64,000 bases of DNA from Atherix ibis (lineage: Eukaryota; Arthropoda; Insecta; Diptera; Athericidae), in the NCBI GenBank assembly GCA_958298945.1, contig OY282609.1, positions 45,475,393 to 45,539,392 on the forward strand, in the 5' to 3' direction. The translations under genes were made by a program, and so were the position numbers. Position 1 is the first letter of the stretch. The number at the start of each line of letters is the position of its first letter. The notes under the pieces are model-generated. The model saw only the letters and a list, made by a program, of their open reading frames with translations. It was not told the origin of the DNA and searched no databases. Shown in pieces: positions 1-12,640 of the stretch.

Positions 1-600
1 AGTATTATATTTAAGAAGAATATGAAATAGTATATTTAAGAGGAATATGAAATAGTATATTTAAAAAGAATATAAAGTAGTATATTTAAGAGGCATATGA
101 AGTAGTATATATAAGAGGAATATGAAGTAGTATATTTAAGAGGAATATGAAGTAGTATATTTAAGATAAATATGTAGTAGTATATTTAAGAGTAATATGA
201 AGTAGTATATTTAAGAGGAATATGAAGTAGTATATTTAAGAAGAATATGCAGTAGTATATTTAAGAGTAATATGAAGTAGTATATTTAAGAGGAATATGA
301 AGTAGTATATTCAAGAGGAATATGAAGTAGTATATTTAAGAGAAATATGAAGTAGTATATTTAAGAGGAATATGAAGTAGTATATTTAGGAGGAATATTA
401 AGTATTATATTTAAGATGAATATGAAGTAGTATATTTAAGAAGAATATGAAGTAGTATAATTAAGAGGAATATGAAGTAGTATATTTAAGAGGAATGTGA
501 AGTAGTATATTTAAGAGAAATATGAAGTTGTATATTTATGAGAAATATGAAGTAGTATATTTAAGAGGAATATGCAGTAGTATATTTAAGAGGAATATGA

Positions 601-625
601 AGTAGTATATTTAAGAGGAATATGA
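601..625 (+). repeat. Reference consensus monomer
   Basis: This copy matches the most frequent base at every position and serves as the reference unit. It contains a short imperfect dyad: ATATT at monomer positions 7-11 can pair with AATAT at 19-23 around a seven-base loop. It also contains TTAA, and a GGAAT motif. The two halves, AGTAGTATATTTA and AGAGGAATATGA, align with about 8 identities in 12, which hints that the unit may have arisen from a 12-13-bp half-unit. That origin is inference, since AT-rich sequence aligns easily. Confidence 0.9.
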
Positions 626-3526
626 AGTAGTATATTTAAGAGGAATATGAAGTAGTATATTCAAGAGGAATATGAAGTATTATATTTAAGAGAAATATTC
701 AGTAGTATTTTTTAGAGGAATATGTAGTAGTATATTTAAGAGGAATATGAAGTAGTATATTAAAGAGGAATATGCAGTATTATATTTAAGAGAAATATGA
801 AGTAGTATATTTAAGAGGAATATGAAGTAGTATATTTTAGAGGAATATGAAGTAGTATATTTAAGAGGGATATGCAGTAGTATATTTAAGAGGAATATTA
901 AGTAATATATTTAAGAGGAGTATGCAGTAGTATATTTAAGAGAAATATGAAGTTGTATATTTAATAGGAATATGAAGTAGTATATTTAAGAGGAATATGA
1001 AGTAGTATATTCAGGAGGAATATGAAGTAGTATATTTAAGATGAATATGAAGTAGTATATTTAAGATAAATATGCAGTAGTATATTTAAGAGCAATATGA
1101 AGTAGTATATTTATGAGGGAATATGAAGTAGTATATTTAGGAGGAATATTAAGTAGTATATTTAAGAGAAATTTTGAGTATTATATTTAAGAGGAATATG
1201 AAGTAGTATATTTAAGAGTAAGATGAAGTAGTATATTTAAGAGGAATATGAATTAGTATATTTAAGAGGAATATGAGGTAGTATATTTAAAAGGAATATG
1301 AAGTAGTATATTTAAGAGGAATATGCAGTAGTGTATTTAAGAGGAAGATGAAGTAGTATATTTAAGAGAAATATGCTGTAGTATATTTAAGAGGAATATG
1401 AAGTAGTATATTTAAGAGAAATATTAAGTCGTATATTTAAGAGGAACATGCAGTAGTATATTTAAGAGGTATATGAAGTAGTATATTTAAGAGGAATATT
1501 AAGTATTATATTTAAGAGGAATATGAAGTCGCATATTTAAGAGATATATGAAGTAGTATATTTAAGAGGAATACGAAGTAGTATATTTAAGAGGAATATG
1601 AAGTAGTATATTTAAGAGGAATATGAAGTATTATATTTAAGAGGTATATGAAGTAGTATATTAAAGAGGAATATTAAGTATAATATTTAAGAGGAATATT
1701 AAGTATAATATTTAAGAGGAATATGCAGTAGTATATTTAAGAGGAATATGAAGTAGTATATTTAAGAGAAATATGAAGTAGCATATTTAAGATGATTATG
1801 AAGTAGTATATTTAAGGAGAATATGCAGTAGTATATTTAAGAGGAATATGAAGTAGTATATTTAAGAGGAATATGAAATAGTATATTTAAGAGGAGCATG
1901 AAGTAGTATATTTAAGAGGAATATGAAGTAGTATATTTAAGAGAAATATGCAGTAGTATATTTAAGAGTAATATGAAGTAGTATATTTAAGAGGAATGTG
2001 AAGTAGTATATTTAAGAGAAATATGAAGAAGTATATTCAAGAGGAATATGCAGTAGCATATTTAGGAGGAATATTAAGTTGTATATTTAAGAGGAATATA
2101 AAGTAGTATAATTAAGAGGAATATTAAGTAGTATATAAGAAAAATATTAAGTATTATATTTAAAAGGAATATGAAGTAGTATATTTAAAAGGAATATGAA
2201 GTTGTATATTTAAGAGAAATATGAAGTAGTATATTTAAGAGGAATATGAAGTAGTATATTTAAGATGAATATGAAGTAGTATATTTAAGAGGAATATGAA
2301 GTAGTATATTTAAGTGGAATATGAAGTAGTATATTTGAGAGGAATATGAAGTAATATATTTAAGAGGAATATGCAGTAGTATATTTAAGAGGAATATTAA
2401 GTATTATATTTAAGAGGAATATGCAGTAGTATATTTAAGCGAAATATGAAGTAGTATATTTAAGAGGAATATGAAGTAGTATATTTAAGAGTAATATGAA
2501 GTAGTATATTTAAGAGGTATATGAAGAAGTATATTTAAGAGGAATATGAAGTAGTATATTAAAGAGGAATATTAAGAATAATATTTAAGAGGAATGTTAA
2601 GTATAATATTTAGAAGGAATATGCAGTAGTACATTTAAGAGGAATATGAAGTAGTGTATTTAAGAGGAATAAGATGTAGTATATTAAAGAGGAATATGAA
2701 GAAGTATATTTAAGAGATATATGCAGTAGTATATTTAAGAGGAATATGAAGTAGTATAGTTAAGAGGAATATGAAGTAATATATTTAGAAGAATATTAAG
2801 TAGTATATTTAAGAGGAATATTAAGTATTATATTTAAGAGGAATATACAGTACTATATTTAAGAGGAATATGAAGTAGTATATTTAAGAGGAATATGAAG
2901 TAGTATATTTAAGAGGAATATGAAGTAGTATGTTTAAGAGGAATATGAAGTAGTATATTTAAGAGAAATATTCAGTAGTATATTTAAGAGGAATATGAAG
3001 TAGTATATTTAAGAGGTATATGAAGTAATATATTTAAGAGGAATATGCAGTATTATATTTAAGAGAAATATGAAGTAGTATATTTAAGAGGAATATGCAG
3101 TAGTATATTTAAGAGGAATACGAAGTAGTATATTTAAGAGGAATATGAAGTAGTATATTTAAGAGGAATATGAAGTAGTATATTTAAGAGGAATATGAAG
3201 TAGTATATTTAAGAGGAATATGAAGTAATATATTTAAGATGAATATAAAGTAGTATATTTAAGAGGAATATGAAGTAGTATATTTAAGTGGAATATGAAG
3301 TAGTATATTTGAGAGGAATATGAAGTAATATATTTAAGAGGAATATGCAGTAGTATATTTAAGAGGAATATTAAGTATTATATTTAAGAGGAATATGCAG
3401 TAGTATATTTAAGAGAAATATGAAGTAGTATATTTAAGAGGAATATGAAGTAGTATATTTAAGAGTAATATGAAGTAGTATATTTAATTGGAATATGCAG
3501 TAGTATATTTAGGAGGAATATGAAGT

Positions 3527-3552
3527 AGTATAATAATCGGGATATGAAGAAG
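3527..3552 (+). repeat. Degenerate monomer with AATAATCGGG
   Basis: One of the most divergent units seen: the core TATATTTAAGAGG is replaced by TATAATAATCGGG. The same unit is at 18,680-18,705, exactly 15,153 bp away, so the change predates the large duplication. It is a clean anchor for aligning the two macro-copies. Confidence 0.85.
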
Positions 3553-3740
3553 TACATTTAAGAGGAATATGAAGTAGTGTATTTAAGAGGAATAAGATGT
3601 AGTATATTTAAGAGGAATATGAAGTTGTATATTTAAGAGAAATATGCAGTAGTATGTTTAAGAGGAATATGAAGTAGTATAGTTAAGAGGAATATGAAGT
3701 AATATATTTAGAAGAATATTAAGTAGTATATTTAAGAGGA

Positions 3741-3840
3741 ATATGAAGTAGTATATTTAAGTGGAATATGAAGTAGTATATTTGAGAGGAATATGAAGTA
3801 ATATATTTAAGAGGAATATGCAGTAGTATATTTAAGAGGA
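3741..3840 (+). repeat. Four-monomer insertion specific to macro-copy 1
   Basis: These 100 bp are absent from the matching place in macro-copy 2 (about 18,893/18,894), and the offset drops from 15,153 to 15,053 here. The block carries the ordered variants AAGTGG, TTTGAG, GTAATAT and ATGCAG, and a matching block lies near 3,280-3,370. It is a transferred or duplicated copy of the recurrent four-monomer cassette. Confidence 0.8.
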
Positions 3841-4126
3841 ATATTAAGTATTATATTTAAGAGGAATATGAAGTAGTATATTTAAGAGGAAGATGAAGTA
3901 TTATATTTAAGAGAAATATGAAGTAGTATATTTAAGAGAAATATGAAGTAGTATATTTAAGAGGAATTTGCAGTAGTATATTTAAGAGGAATATGAAGTA
4001 GTATATTTAACAGGAATAGGAAGCAGTATATTTAAGAGGAATATGCAGTAGTGTATTTAAGAGAAAGATGACGTAGTATATATAAGAGGAATATGCTGTA
4101 GTATATTTAAGAGGAATATGCAGTAG

Positions 4127-4144
4127 TACAATATATTTAAGAGA
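4127..4144 (+). repeat. Lengthened 28-bp monomer (GTACAATATATTT marker)
   Basis: Here GTAGTATATTTAAG is expanded to GTAGTACAATATATTTAAG. The marker occurs at about 4,127, 5,554, 7,255, 8,657, 19,180, 20,709, 22,509, 39,249, 41,518, 43,569, 47,971 and 49,898 as GTACAAT, and at 46,368, 52,074, 54,176, 58,100 and 60,750 as GAACAAT. It is always preceded by ATGCTGTAG or a close relative and then ATGCAGTAG, so all seventeen sites descend from one event. It is absent from 23-39 kb. Confidence 0.85.
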
Positions 4145-5071
4145 TATATGAAGTAGTTTATTTAAGAGGAATATGCAGTAGTATATTTAAGAGGAATATG
4201 AAGTAGTATGTTTAAGAGGAATATTAAGTATTATATTTTAGAGGAATATGAAGTCGTATATTTAAGAGGCATATGAAGTAGTATATTTAAGAGGAATACG
4301 AAGTAGTATATTTATGAGGAATATGAAGTAATATATTTAAGAGGAATATGAAGTATTATATTTAAGAGGAATATGAAGTAGTGTATTTAAGAGGAATATT
4401 GAGTATAATATTTAAGAGGAATATTAAGTATAATATTTAAAAGGAATATGCAGTAGTACGTTAAGAGGAATATGAAGTAGTATATTTAAGAGGAATATGA
4501 AGTATTATATTTAAGAGGAATATGAAGTAGTATATTTAAGAGGAATATGAAGTAGTATATTTAAGTGGAATATGAAGTAGTATATTTAAGAGGAATATTA
4601 GGTATAATATTTAAGAGGAATATTAAGTATAATATTTAAGAAGAATATGCAGTAGTATATTTAAGAGGAATATGAAGTAGTATATTTAAGAGGAATATGC
4701 AGTATTAAATTTAAGAGGAATATAAAGTAGTATATTCAAGAGGAATATGAAATAGTATATTTAAGAGGAATATGAAGTAGTATATTTAAGAGGAATATGA
4801 GGTAGTATATTTAAGAGAAATATCCAGCAGTATATTAAAGAGTAATATGAAGTAGTATATTTAAGAGGAATATGAAGTAGTATATTTAAGAGAAATATTC
4901 AGTAGTATATTTAGAGGAATATGAAGTAGTATATTTAAGAGGTATATAAAGTAATATATTTAAGAGGAATATGCAGTATTATATTTAAGAGAAATATGAA
5001 GTAGTATATTTAAGAGGAATATGCAGTAGTATATTTTAGAGGAATATGAAGTAGTATATTTAAAAGGAATA

Positions 5072-8000
5072 TGAAGTAGTATATTTAAGAGGAATATGAA
5101 GTAGTATATTTAAGAGGAATATGATGTAGTATATTTAAGAGGAATATGAAGTAGTATATTTAAAAGAAATATGCAGTAGTATATTTAAGAGGAATATGAA
5201 GTAGTATAGTTAAGAGGAATATGAAGTTATATATTTAGAAGAATATTAAGTAGTATATTTAAGAGGAATATTAAGTATTATATTTAAGAGGAATATGAAG
5301 TGGTATATTTAAGAGGAAGATGAAGTAGTATATTTAAGAGGAATATGAAGTAGTATATTTAAGAGAAATATGAAGTAGTATATTTAAGAGGAATTTGCAG
5401 TAGTATATTTAAGAGGAATATGAAGTAGTATATTTAACAGGAATACGAAGTAATATATTTAAGAGAAATATGCAATAGTGTATTTAAGAGAAAGATGAAG
5501 TAGTATATTTAAGAGGAATATGCTGTAGTATATTTAAGAGGAATATGCAGTAGTACAATATATTTAAGAGAAATATTAAGTAGTATATTTAAGAGGAATA
5601 TGCAGTAGTATATTTAAGAGGAATATGAAGTAGTATATTTAAGAGGAATATTAAGTATTATATTTTAGAGGAATATGAAGTCGTATATTTAAGAGGCATA
5701 TAAAGTGGTATATTTAAGAGGAATACGAAGTAGTATATTTAAGAGGAATATGAAGTAATATATTTAAGAGGAATATGAAGTATTATATTTAAGAGGAATA
5801 TGAAGTAGTATATTTAAGAGGAATATTAAATATAATATTTAAGAGGAATATTAAGTATAATATTTAAGAGAAATATGCAGTAGTATATTAAAGAGGAGTA
5901 TAAAGTTGTATATTTAAGAGGAATATGAAGTATTATATTTAAGAGGAACATGAAGTAGTATATTTAAGAGGAATATGAAATAGTATATTTAAAAAATATG
6001 AAGTAGTATATTTAAGAAGAATATGAAATAGTATATTTAAGAGGAATATTACGTATAATATTTAAGAGGAATATTAAGTATAATATTTAAGAAGAATATG
6101 CAGTAGTATATATAAGAGGAATATGAAGTAGTATATTTAAGAGAAATATGAAGTATTATATTTGAGAGGAATATGAAGTAGTATATTTAAGAGGAATATG
6201 AAGAAGTATAGTTAAGAGGAATATGAAGTATTATATTTGAGAGGAATATGAAGTAGTATATTTAAGAGGAATATGAAGAAGTATAGTTAAGAGGAATATG
6301 AAGACGTATATTTAAGTGGAATATGAAGAAGTATATTTAAGAGGAATATGCAGTAGTATATTTAAGAGGAATATGAAGTAGTATATTTAAGAGGAATTTG
6401 AAATAGTATATTTAAGAGGAATATGAAGTAGTATATTTAAGAGGAATATGAAGTAGTATATTTAAGAGAAATATGCAATAGTATATTTAAGAGTAATATG
6501 AAGTAGTTTATTTAAGAGGAATATGAAGTAGTATATTTAAGAGAAATATGAAGTAGTATATTTAAGAGAAATATGCAGTAGTATATTTAAGAGGAATATG
6601 GAGTAGTATAGTTAAGAGGAATATGAAGTAATATATTTAGAAGAATATTAAGTAGTATATTTAAGAGGAATATTAAGTATTATATTTAAGAGTAATATGA
6701 AGTAGTATATTTAATTAGAATATGCAGTAGTATATTTAGGAGGAATATGAAGTAGTATATTTAATTGGAATATGAAGTAGTATATTTAAGAGGAATATGA
6801 AGTAGTATATTTAAGAGGAATATGATGTAGTATATTTAAGAGGAATATGAAGTAGTATATTTAAAAGAAATATGCAGTAGTATATTTAAGAGCATTATGA
6901 AGTAGTATAGTTAAGAGGAATATGAAGTTATATATTTAGAAGAATATTAAGTAGTATATTTAAGAGGAATATTAAGTATTATATTTAAGAGGAATATGAA
7001 GTGGTATATTTAAGAGGAAGATGAAGTAGTATATTTAAGAGGAATATGAAGTAGTATATTTAAGAGAAATATGAAGTAGTATATTTAAGAGGAATTTGCA
7101 GTAGTATATTTAAGAGGAATATGAAGTAGTATATTTAACAGGAATACGAAGTAATATATTTAAGAGAAATATGCAATAGTGTATTTAAGAGAAAGATGAA
7201 GTAGTATATTTAAGAGGAATATGCTGTAGTATATTTAAGAGGAATATGCAGTAGTACAATATATTTAAGAGAAATATGAAGTAGTATATTTAAGAGGAAT
7301 ATGCAGTAGTATATTTAAGAGGAATATGAAGTAGTATATTTAAGAGGAATATTAAGTATTATATTTTAGAGGAATATGAAGTCGTATATTTAAGAGGCAT
7401 ATAAAGTGGTATATTTAAGAGGAATACGAAGTAGTATATTTAAGAGGAATATGAAGTAATATATTTAAGAGGAATATGAAGTATTATATTTAAGAGGAAT
7501 ATGAAGTAGTATATTTAAAAGGAATATTAAATATAATATTTAAGAGGAATATTAAGTATAATATTTAAGAGAAATATGCAGTAGTATATTAAAGAGGAGT
7601 ATAAAGTTGTATATTTAAGAGGAATATGAAGTATTATATTTAAGAGGAATATGAAGTAGTATATTTAAGAGGAATATGAAATAGTATATTTAAAAAATAT
7701 GAAGTAGTATATTTAAGAAGAATATGAAATAGTATATTTAAGAGGAATATTACGTATAATATTTAAGAGGAATATTAAGTATAATATTTAAGAAGAATAT
7801 GCAGTAGTATATATAAGAGGAATATGAAGTAGTATATTTAAGAGAAATATGAAGTATTATATTTGAGAGGAATATGAAGTAGTATATTTAAGAGGAATAT
7901 GAAGAAGTATAGTTAAGAGGAATATGAAGTATTATATTTGAGAGGAATATGAAGTAGTATATTTAAGAGGAATATGAAGAAGTATAGTTAAGAGGAATAT

Positions 8001-8391
8001 GAAGACGTATATTTAAGTGGAATATGAAGAAGTATATTTAAGAGGAATATGCAGTAGTATATTTAAGAGGAATATGAAGTAGTATATTTAAGAGGAATTT
8101 GAAATAGTATATTTAAGAGGAATATGAAGTAGTATATTTAAGAGGAATATGAAGTAGTACATTTAAGAGAAATATGCAGTAGTATATTTAAGAGTAATAT
8201 GAAGTAGTTTATTTAAGAGGAATATGAAGTAGTATATTTAAGAGAAATATGAAGTAGTATATTTAAGAGAAATATGCAGTAGTATATTTAAGAGGAATAT
8301 GGAGTAGTATAGTTAAGAGGAATATGAAGTAATATATTTAGAAGAATATTAGGTAGTATATTTAAGAGGAATATTAAGTATTATATTTAAG
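5072..8391 (+). repeat. 1,701-bp tandem duplication (68 monomers plus 1 bp)
   Basis: Rare variants recur exactly 1,701 bp apart: ATGATG at 5,122 and 6,823, AAGTGG-type GTGGTATAT at 5,300 and 7,001, the lengthened GTACAATAT monomer at 5,554 and 7,255, AAAGTGG at 5,702 and 7,403, and GAGGAATTTGAAATAG at 6,391 and 8,092. A stretch near 6,691-6,772 separates the two matched parts. From about 8,391 a third, partial copy follows with 1,402-bp spacing (GTGG at 8,403, lengthened monomer at 8,657). Macro-copy 2 has only one version of several markers (for example 21,944), so copy 1 gained the duplication or copy 2 lost it. Confidence 0.85.
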
Positions 8392-8960
8392 AGAAATATG
8401 AAGTGGTATATTTAAGAGGAAGATGAAGTAGTATATTTAAGAGGAATATGAAGTAGTATATTTAAGAGAAATATGAAGTAGTATATTTAAGAGGAATTTG
8501 CAGTAGTATATTTAAGATGAATATGAAGTAGTATATTAAACAGGAATACGAAGTAATATATTTAAGAGTAATATGCAGTAGCGTGTTTAAGATAAAGATG
8601 AAGTAGTATATTTAAGAGGAATATGCTGTAGTATATTTCAGAGGAATATGCAGTAGTACAATATATTTAAGAGAAATATGAAGTAGTATATTTAAGAGGA
8701 ATATGCAGTAGTATATTTAAGAGGAATATGAAGTAGTATATTTGAGAGGAATATGAAGTATTATATTTTAGAGGTATATGAAGTAGTATATTTAAGAGGA
8801 ATATTAAGTATAATATTTAAGAGGAATAGTAAGTAAAATATTTAAGAGTAATATGCAGTAGTATATTAAAGAGGAATATAAAGTAGTATATTTAAGAGGA
8901 ATATGAAGTATTATATTTAAGAGGAATATGAAGTAGTATATTTAAGAGGAATATGAAATA

Positions 8961-8984
8961 GTATATTTTTAAAAAATATGAAGT
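8961..8984 (+). repeat. Monomer variant with T5/A6 run
   Basis: The core is altered to GTATATTTTTAAAAAATATG, losing AAGAGG and gaining a T-run next to an A-run. The same form is at 22,813, giving an offset of 13,852 between macro-copies. A related shortened form (TATATTTAAAAAATATG) is near 5,985, 7,685, 21,140 and 21,616. Confidence 0.75.
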
Positions 8985-10680
8985 AGTATATTTAAGAAGA
9001 ATATGAAGTAGTATATTTAAGAGAAATATTAAGTATAATATTTAAGAGGAATATTAAGTATAATATTTAAGAAGAATATTCAGTAGTATATATAAGAGGA
9101 ATATGAAGTAGTATATTTAAGAAAAATATGAAGTATTATATTTGAGAGGAATATGAAGTAGTATATTTAAGAGGAATATGAAGAAGTATATTTAAGAAGA
9201 ATATGAAGAGGTATATTTAAGAGGAATATGAAGAAGTATATTTAAGAGGAATATGCAGTATTATATTCAAGAGGAATATGAAGTAATATATTTAAGAGGA
9301 ATATGAAATAGAATATTTAAGAGGAATATGAAGTAGTATATTTAAGAGGAATATGAAGTATTATATTTAAGAGAAATATGCAGTCGTATATTTAAGAGTA
9401 ATATGAAGTAGTATATTTAAGAGGAATATGAAGTAGTATAATTAAGAGGAATATTAATTAGTATATTAAAGAGGAATATTAAGTAGTATATTTAAGAGGA
9501 ATATGAAGTAGTATATTTAAGAGAAATATGAAGTAGTATATTTAAGAGGAATATGCAGAAGTATATTTAGGAGGAATATGAAGTAGTATATTTAAGAGGA
9601 AAATGAAGTAGTATATTTAAGAGGAATATGAAGTAGTATATTTAAGAGGAATATAAAGTAGTATATTTAAGAGGAATATGCAGTATTATATTTAAGAGAA
9701 ATATGAAGTAGTCTATTTAAGGGGAATATGCAGTAGTATATTTAAGAGGAATATGAAGTAGTATATTTAAGAGGAATATGAAGTAGTATATTTAAGAGGA
9801 ATATGAAGTAGTATATTTAAGAGGAATATGAAGTAGTATATTTAATTGGAATATGCAGTAGTATATTCAAGAGGAATATGAAGTAGTATATTTAATAGGA
9901 ATATGAAGTATAATATTTAAGAGGAATATGACGTAGTATAGTTAAGAGGAATATGAAGTAGTATATTTAAGAGGAATATGAAGTAATTTATTTAAGAGAA
10001 ATATGTAGTAGTATATTTAAGAGGAATATGAAGCAGTAAATTTAAGAGGAATATGAAGTAATAAATTTAAGAGGAATATTAAGTAGTATATTTAAGAGGA
10101 ATATTAAGTATTATATTTAAGATGAATATGAAGTAGTATAATTAAGAGGAAGATTAAGTAGTATATTTAAGAGGAATATGAAGTCGTATATTTAAGGGGA
10201 ATATGAAGTAGTATATTTAAGAGAAATATGAAGTAGTATATTTAAGAGTAATATAAAGTAGTATATTTAAGAGGAATATGCAGTAGTATATTTAAGGGGA
10301 ATATGAAGTAGTATATTTAAAAGGAATATGAAGTAGTATATTTAAGAGGAATATGCAGTAGTGTATTTAAGAGGAAGATGAAGTAGCATATTTAAGAGGA
10401 ATATGCTGTAGTATATTTAAGAGGAATATGAAGTAGTATATTTAAGAGAAATATGAAGAAGTATATTTAAGAGGAATATGCAGAAGTATATTTAGGAGGA
10501 ATATTAAGTATTATATTTAAAAGGAATATGCAGTAGTATATTTAAAAGGAATATGAAGTTGTATATTTAAGAGAAATATGAAGTAGTATATTAAAGAGGA
10601 ATATGCAGTAGTATATTTAAGAGGAATATGAAGTAGTATATTTAAGAGGAATATGAAGTAGTATATTTAAGAGGAATATA

Positions 10681-11378
10681 CAGTAGTATATTTAAGAGGT
10701 ATATGAAGTAGTATATTTAAGAGGAATATGAAGTAGTATATTTAAGAGGAATTTGAAGTAGTATATTTAAGAGGAATATGAAGTAGTATATTTAAGAGAA
10801 ATATTCAGTAGTATATTTAAGAGGAATATGAAGTAGTATATTTAAGAGTTATATGAAGGCGTATATTTAAGAGGAATATGCAGTATTATATTTAGAGAAA
10901 TATGAAGTAGTATATTTAAGAGGAATATGCAGTAGTATATTTTAGAGGAATATGAAGTAGTATATATAAGAGGAATATGAAGTAGTATATTTAAGAGGAA
11001 TGTGAAGTAGTATATTTAAGAGGAATATACAGTAGTATATTTAAGAGGTATATGAAGTAGTATATTTAAGAGGAATATGAAGTAGTATATTTAAGAGGAA
11101 TTTGAAGTAGTATATTTAAGAGGAATATGAAGTAGTATATTTAAGAGAAATATTCAGTAGTATATTTAAGAGGAATATGAAGTAGTATATTTAAGAGTTA
11201 TATGAAGGAGTATATTTAAGAGGAATATGCAGTATTATATTTAGAGAAATATGAAGTAGTATATTTAAGAGGAATATGCAGTAGTATATTTTAGAGGAAT
11301 ATGAAGTAGTATATTTAAGAGGAATATGAAGTAGTATATTTGAGAGGAATATGAAGTAGTATATTTAAGAAAAATATG
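10681..11378 (+). repeat. Pair of 349-bp 14-monomer units
   Basis: Two tandem units of 349 bp. The order of markers is ATACAG, GAGGTATATG, GAATTTGAAG, AATATTCAG, GAGTTATATGAAGG, then a 24-bp monomer TATTTAGAGAAATATG, then GTATATTTTAGAGG. Because one monomer is a base short, 14 monomers give 349 rather than 350 bp. ATACAG lies at 10,681 and 11,030; GTTATATG at 10,848 and 11,197. The first unit has GAAGGCG where the second has GAAGGAG. The homologous pair in macro-copy 2 starts at 24,808 and keeps the same difference. Confidence 0.85.
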
Positions 11379-12640
11379 AAGTATTATATTTGAGAGGAAT
11401 ATGAAGTAGTATATTTAAGAGGAATATGAAGAAGTATATTTAAGAGGAATATGAAGAGGTATATTTAAGAGGAATATGAAGAAGTATATTTAAGAGGAAT
11501 ATGCAGTATTATATTTAAGAGGAATATGAAGTAATATATTTAAGAGGAATATGAAATAGTATATTTAAGAGGAATATGAAGTAGTATATTTAAGAGGAAT
11601 ATGAAGTATTATATTTAAGAGAAATATGCAGTCGTATATTTAAGAGTAATATGAAGTAGTATATTTAAGAGGAATATGAAGTAGTATAATTAAGAGGAAT
11701 ATTAATTAGTATATTAAAGAGGAATATTAAGTAGTATATTTAAGAGGAATATGAAGTAGTATATTTAAGAGAAATATGAAGTAGTATATTTAAGAGGAAT
11801 ATGCAGAAGTATATTTAGGAGGAATATGAAGTAGTATATTTAAGAGGAAAATGAAGTAGTATATTTAAGAGGAATATGAAGTAGTATATTTAAGAGGAAT
11901 ATAAAGTAGTATATTTAAGAGGAATATGCAGTATTATATTTAAGAGAAATATGAAGTAGTCTATTTAAGAGGAATATGCAGTAGTATATTTAAGAGGAAT
12001 ATGAAGTAGTATATTTAAAAGGAATATGAAGTAGTATATTTAAGAGGAATATGAAGTAGTATATTTAGAGGAATATGAAGTAGTATATTTAAGAGACATA
12101 TTAAGTAGTATATATAAGATGAATATGAAGTAGTATATTTAAGAGGAATATGAAGTACTATATGTAAGAGGAATATGAAGTAGTATATTTGGGAGGAATA
12201 TGAAGTAGTATATTTAAGATAAATTTGCAGTAGTATATTTAAGAGGAATATTAAGTATTATATTTAAGAGGAATATGCAGTAGTATATTTAAGAGAAATA
12301 TGAAGTAGTATATTTGAGAGGAATATGAAGTAGTATATTTAAGAGTAATATGAAGTAGTATATTTAATTGGAATATGCAGTAGTATATTTAAGAGGAATA
12401 TGAAGTAGTATATTTAATAGGAATATGAAGTATAATATTTAAGAGGAATATGACGTAGTATAGTTAAGAGGAATATAAAGTAGTATATTTAAGAGGAATA
12501 TGAAGTTATTTATTTAAGAGTAATATGTAGTAGTATATTTAAGAGGAATATGAAGCAGTAAATTTAAGAGGAATATGAAGTAATATATTTAAGAGGAATA
12601 TTAAGTAGTATATTTAAGAGGAATATTAAGTATTATATTT

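Larger units (their letters stand above)
1..12640 (+). repeat. Macro-repeat copy 1 (left part may be cut by window)
   Basis: This block aligns monomer by monomer with 15,154-26,742. Position 1 matches 15,154, and the 15,153-bp offset holds to about 3,740 with very few differences. The offset then becomes 15,053, 15,054 (after a one-base loss near 4,911), about 15,155-15,553, 13,852 (at 8,961 against 22,813), 14,127 (at 10,681 against 24,808) and 14,102 (at 12,095 against 26,197 and 12,501 against 26,603). Most steps are near whole multiples of 25, so the copies differ by gain or loss of monomer blocks. Homology stops near 12,640, where this copy continues with AAGACGAATATG and the other with AAGGGGAATATG. 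The left boundary is unknown because the window starts inside the array. Confidence 0.85.

Noticed and set aside
601..625. TATATTT as a TATA box or TATTTAA as a -10 element in each unit.
   Set aside because: In 76% A+T repeats such words arise by composition, and nothing downstream looks like a gene or terminator.
601..640. AGAGG followed by AATATG and AAGTAG: a Shine-Dalgarno-like site with a two-codon ORF (ATG AAG TAG) in almost every monomer.
   Set aside because: It is a by-product of the repeat. The ORF ends after two codons, no frame stays open, and the array is eukaryote-like satellite.
8961..8984. T-run next to A-run as a transcription terminator or transposon target scar.
   Set aside because: No GC stem precedes it and no flanking duplication is visible; it is a mutated monomer copied once with the macro-repeat.
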